5,268 bases of DNA from an uncultured Bacillota bacterium (GTDB lineage: Bacteria > Bacillota_I > Bacilli_A > RF39 > UBA660): NCBI GenBank assembly GCA_905200435.1, contig CAJKKJ010000078.1, forward strand, positions 1 through 5,268, given 5' to 3'. The position numbers were made by a program, and so were the translations under genes. Below are positions 5,148-5,268 of the stretch, one piece after another. How positions within the stretch are numbered: the stretch's first letter is position 1; each line of letters opens with the position of its first letter. The notes beneath the pieces were generated by a model. It made no database searches and was not told the DNA's origin. It saw only the letters and a list, made by a program, of their open reading frames with translations.

Positions 5148-5268
5148 ATGAAATTAAATAAAAAAATAATTGTAGTTTTATTATTTATAATAGGCATAGC
5201 AGGATTACTAGTTGGTAGTATTGCTTATTATAGAATAGTAGTTAGTGGAAGTATTGAAGGTAGTACTG
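5148..5268 (+). CDS. Second secreted/surface protein, paralogue of the gene at 4445, cut by window edge
   Basis: Only the first 40 residues are present. The start ATG at 5148 follows the strong GAAGGAGG (5131-5138) by nine bases. Residues 2-6 are basic (KLNKK) and 7-25 form a hydrophobic helix. Then comes AYYRIVVSGSIEGST (26-40), which lines up with TYYATRVSGNVTGTT of the preceding gene without gaps. The shared pattern is LL(I/V)G, YY, VSG and G-(T/S)-T. Beyond this the domain cannot be seen, so the beta-sandwich fold is inferred from the paralogue. It is probably exported by the same route and co-transcribed, with its translation possibly controlled separately by the spacer. An ATG at 5139 is immediately followed by TAA and is not the start. 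Confidence 0.8.
   Translation, partial: MKLNKKIIVVLLFIIGIAGLLVGSIAYYRIVVSGSIEGST

Noticed and set aside
5011..5148. A 46-codon open stretch in the spacer, with a protein-like end (DTGPLFGIHKILEGG)
   Set aside because: It has no ATG, GTG or TTG start, begins right after a stop, and includes the A-rich run and the next gene's Shine-Dalgarno. It is more likely chance than a gene remnant.
1..5268. CRISPR array, insertion sequence, tRNA or rRNA
   Set aside because: No regularly spaced repeats, transposase-like frames, terminal inverted repeats or recognisable tRNA/rRNA sequences were seen on either strand.

Overview
The window is AT-rich chromosomal DNA from a low-GC Gram-positive bacterium of the Bacillota (Firmicutes). 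The evidence is the A/T-biased codon use, the Bacilli-like topoisomerase IV subunit B, strong GGAGG ribosome binding sites, sigma-70-type promoters and a classic hairpin-plus-T-run terminator. All four stop codons seen are TAA, and every tryptophan I checked is TGG with no in-frame TGA. This fits the standard code (table 11) rather than a mycoplasma code. An uncultured gut-type Bacilli lineage would fit, but that placement is inference.

Left part (1-1960, minus strand): a two-gene operon read leftward from a promoter near 1955-1984. The first gene encodes a NagZ-type family 3 glycoside hydrolase with an N-terminal membrane anchor or signal and a small beta-rich domain. Two bases after its stop begins a UgtP/MGDG-synthase-type diacylglycerol glycosyltransferase, cut by the left edge of the window. 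Both point to cell-envelope sugar and glycolipid metabolism.

Middle (1993-4378, plus strand): a small three-helix membrane protein of unknown function, possibly translated from a leaderless mRNA, is followed by parE. parE has its own promoter (TTGACA, 17 bases, TATTAT), is complete at 638 residues, and ends in a strong intrinsic terminator that overlaps its last codons. parC does not follow.

Right part (4387-5268, plus strand): a tandem pair of secreted or anchored proteins that share the N-terminal pattern LL(I/V)G...YY...VSG...G(T/S)T. The first is complete (178 residues) and resembles the SipW-dependent TasA/camelysin-like beta-sandwich proteins. The second is cut by the right edge after 40 residues. 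The 166-base spacer between them is unusual. It holds an 11-codon ORF with its own Shine-Dalgarno sequence, an 8-bp hairpin inside that ORF, two copies of TGTTGATAAC, and an 11-pair potential stem that would sequester the ribosome binding site of the second gene. This spacer is the best candidate for undescribed regulation in the window. No CRISPR array, tRNA, rRNA, transposase or insertion sequence was recognised.
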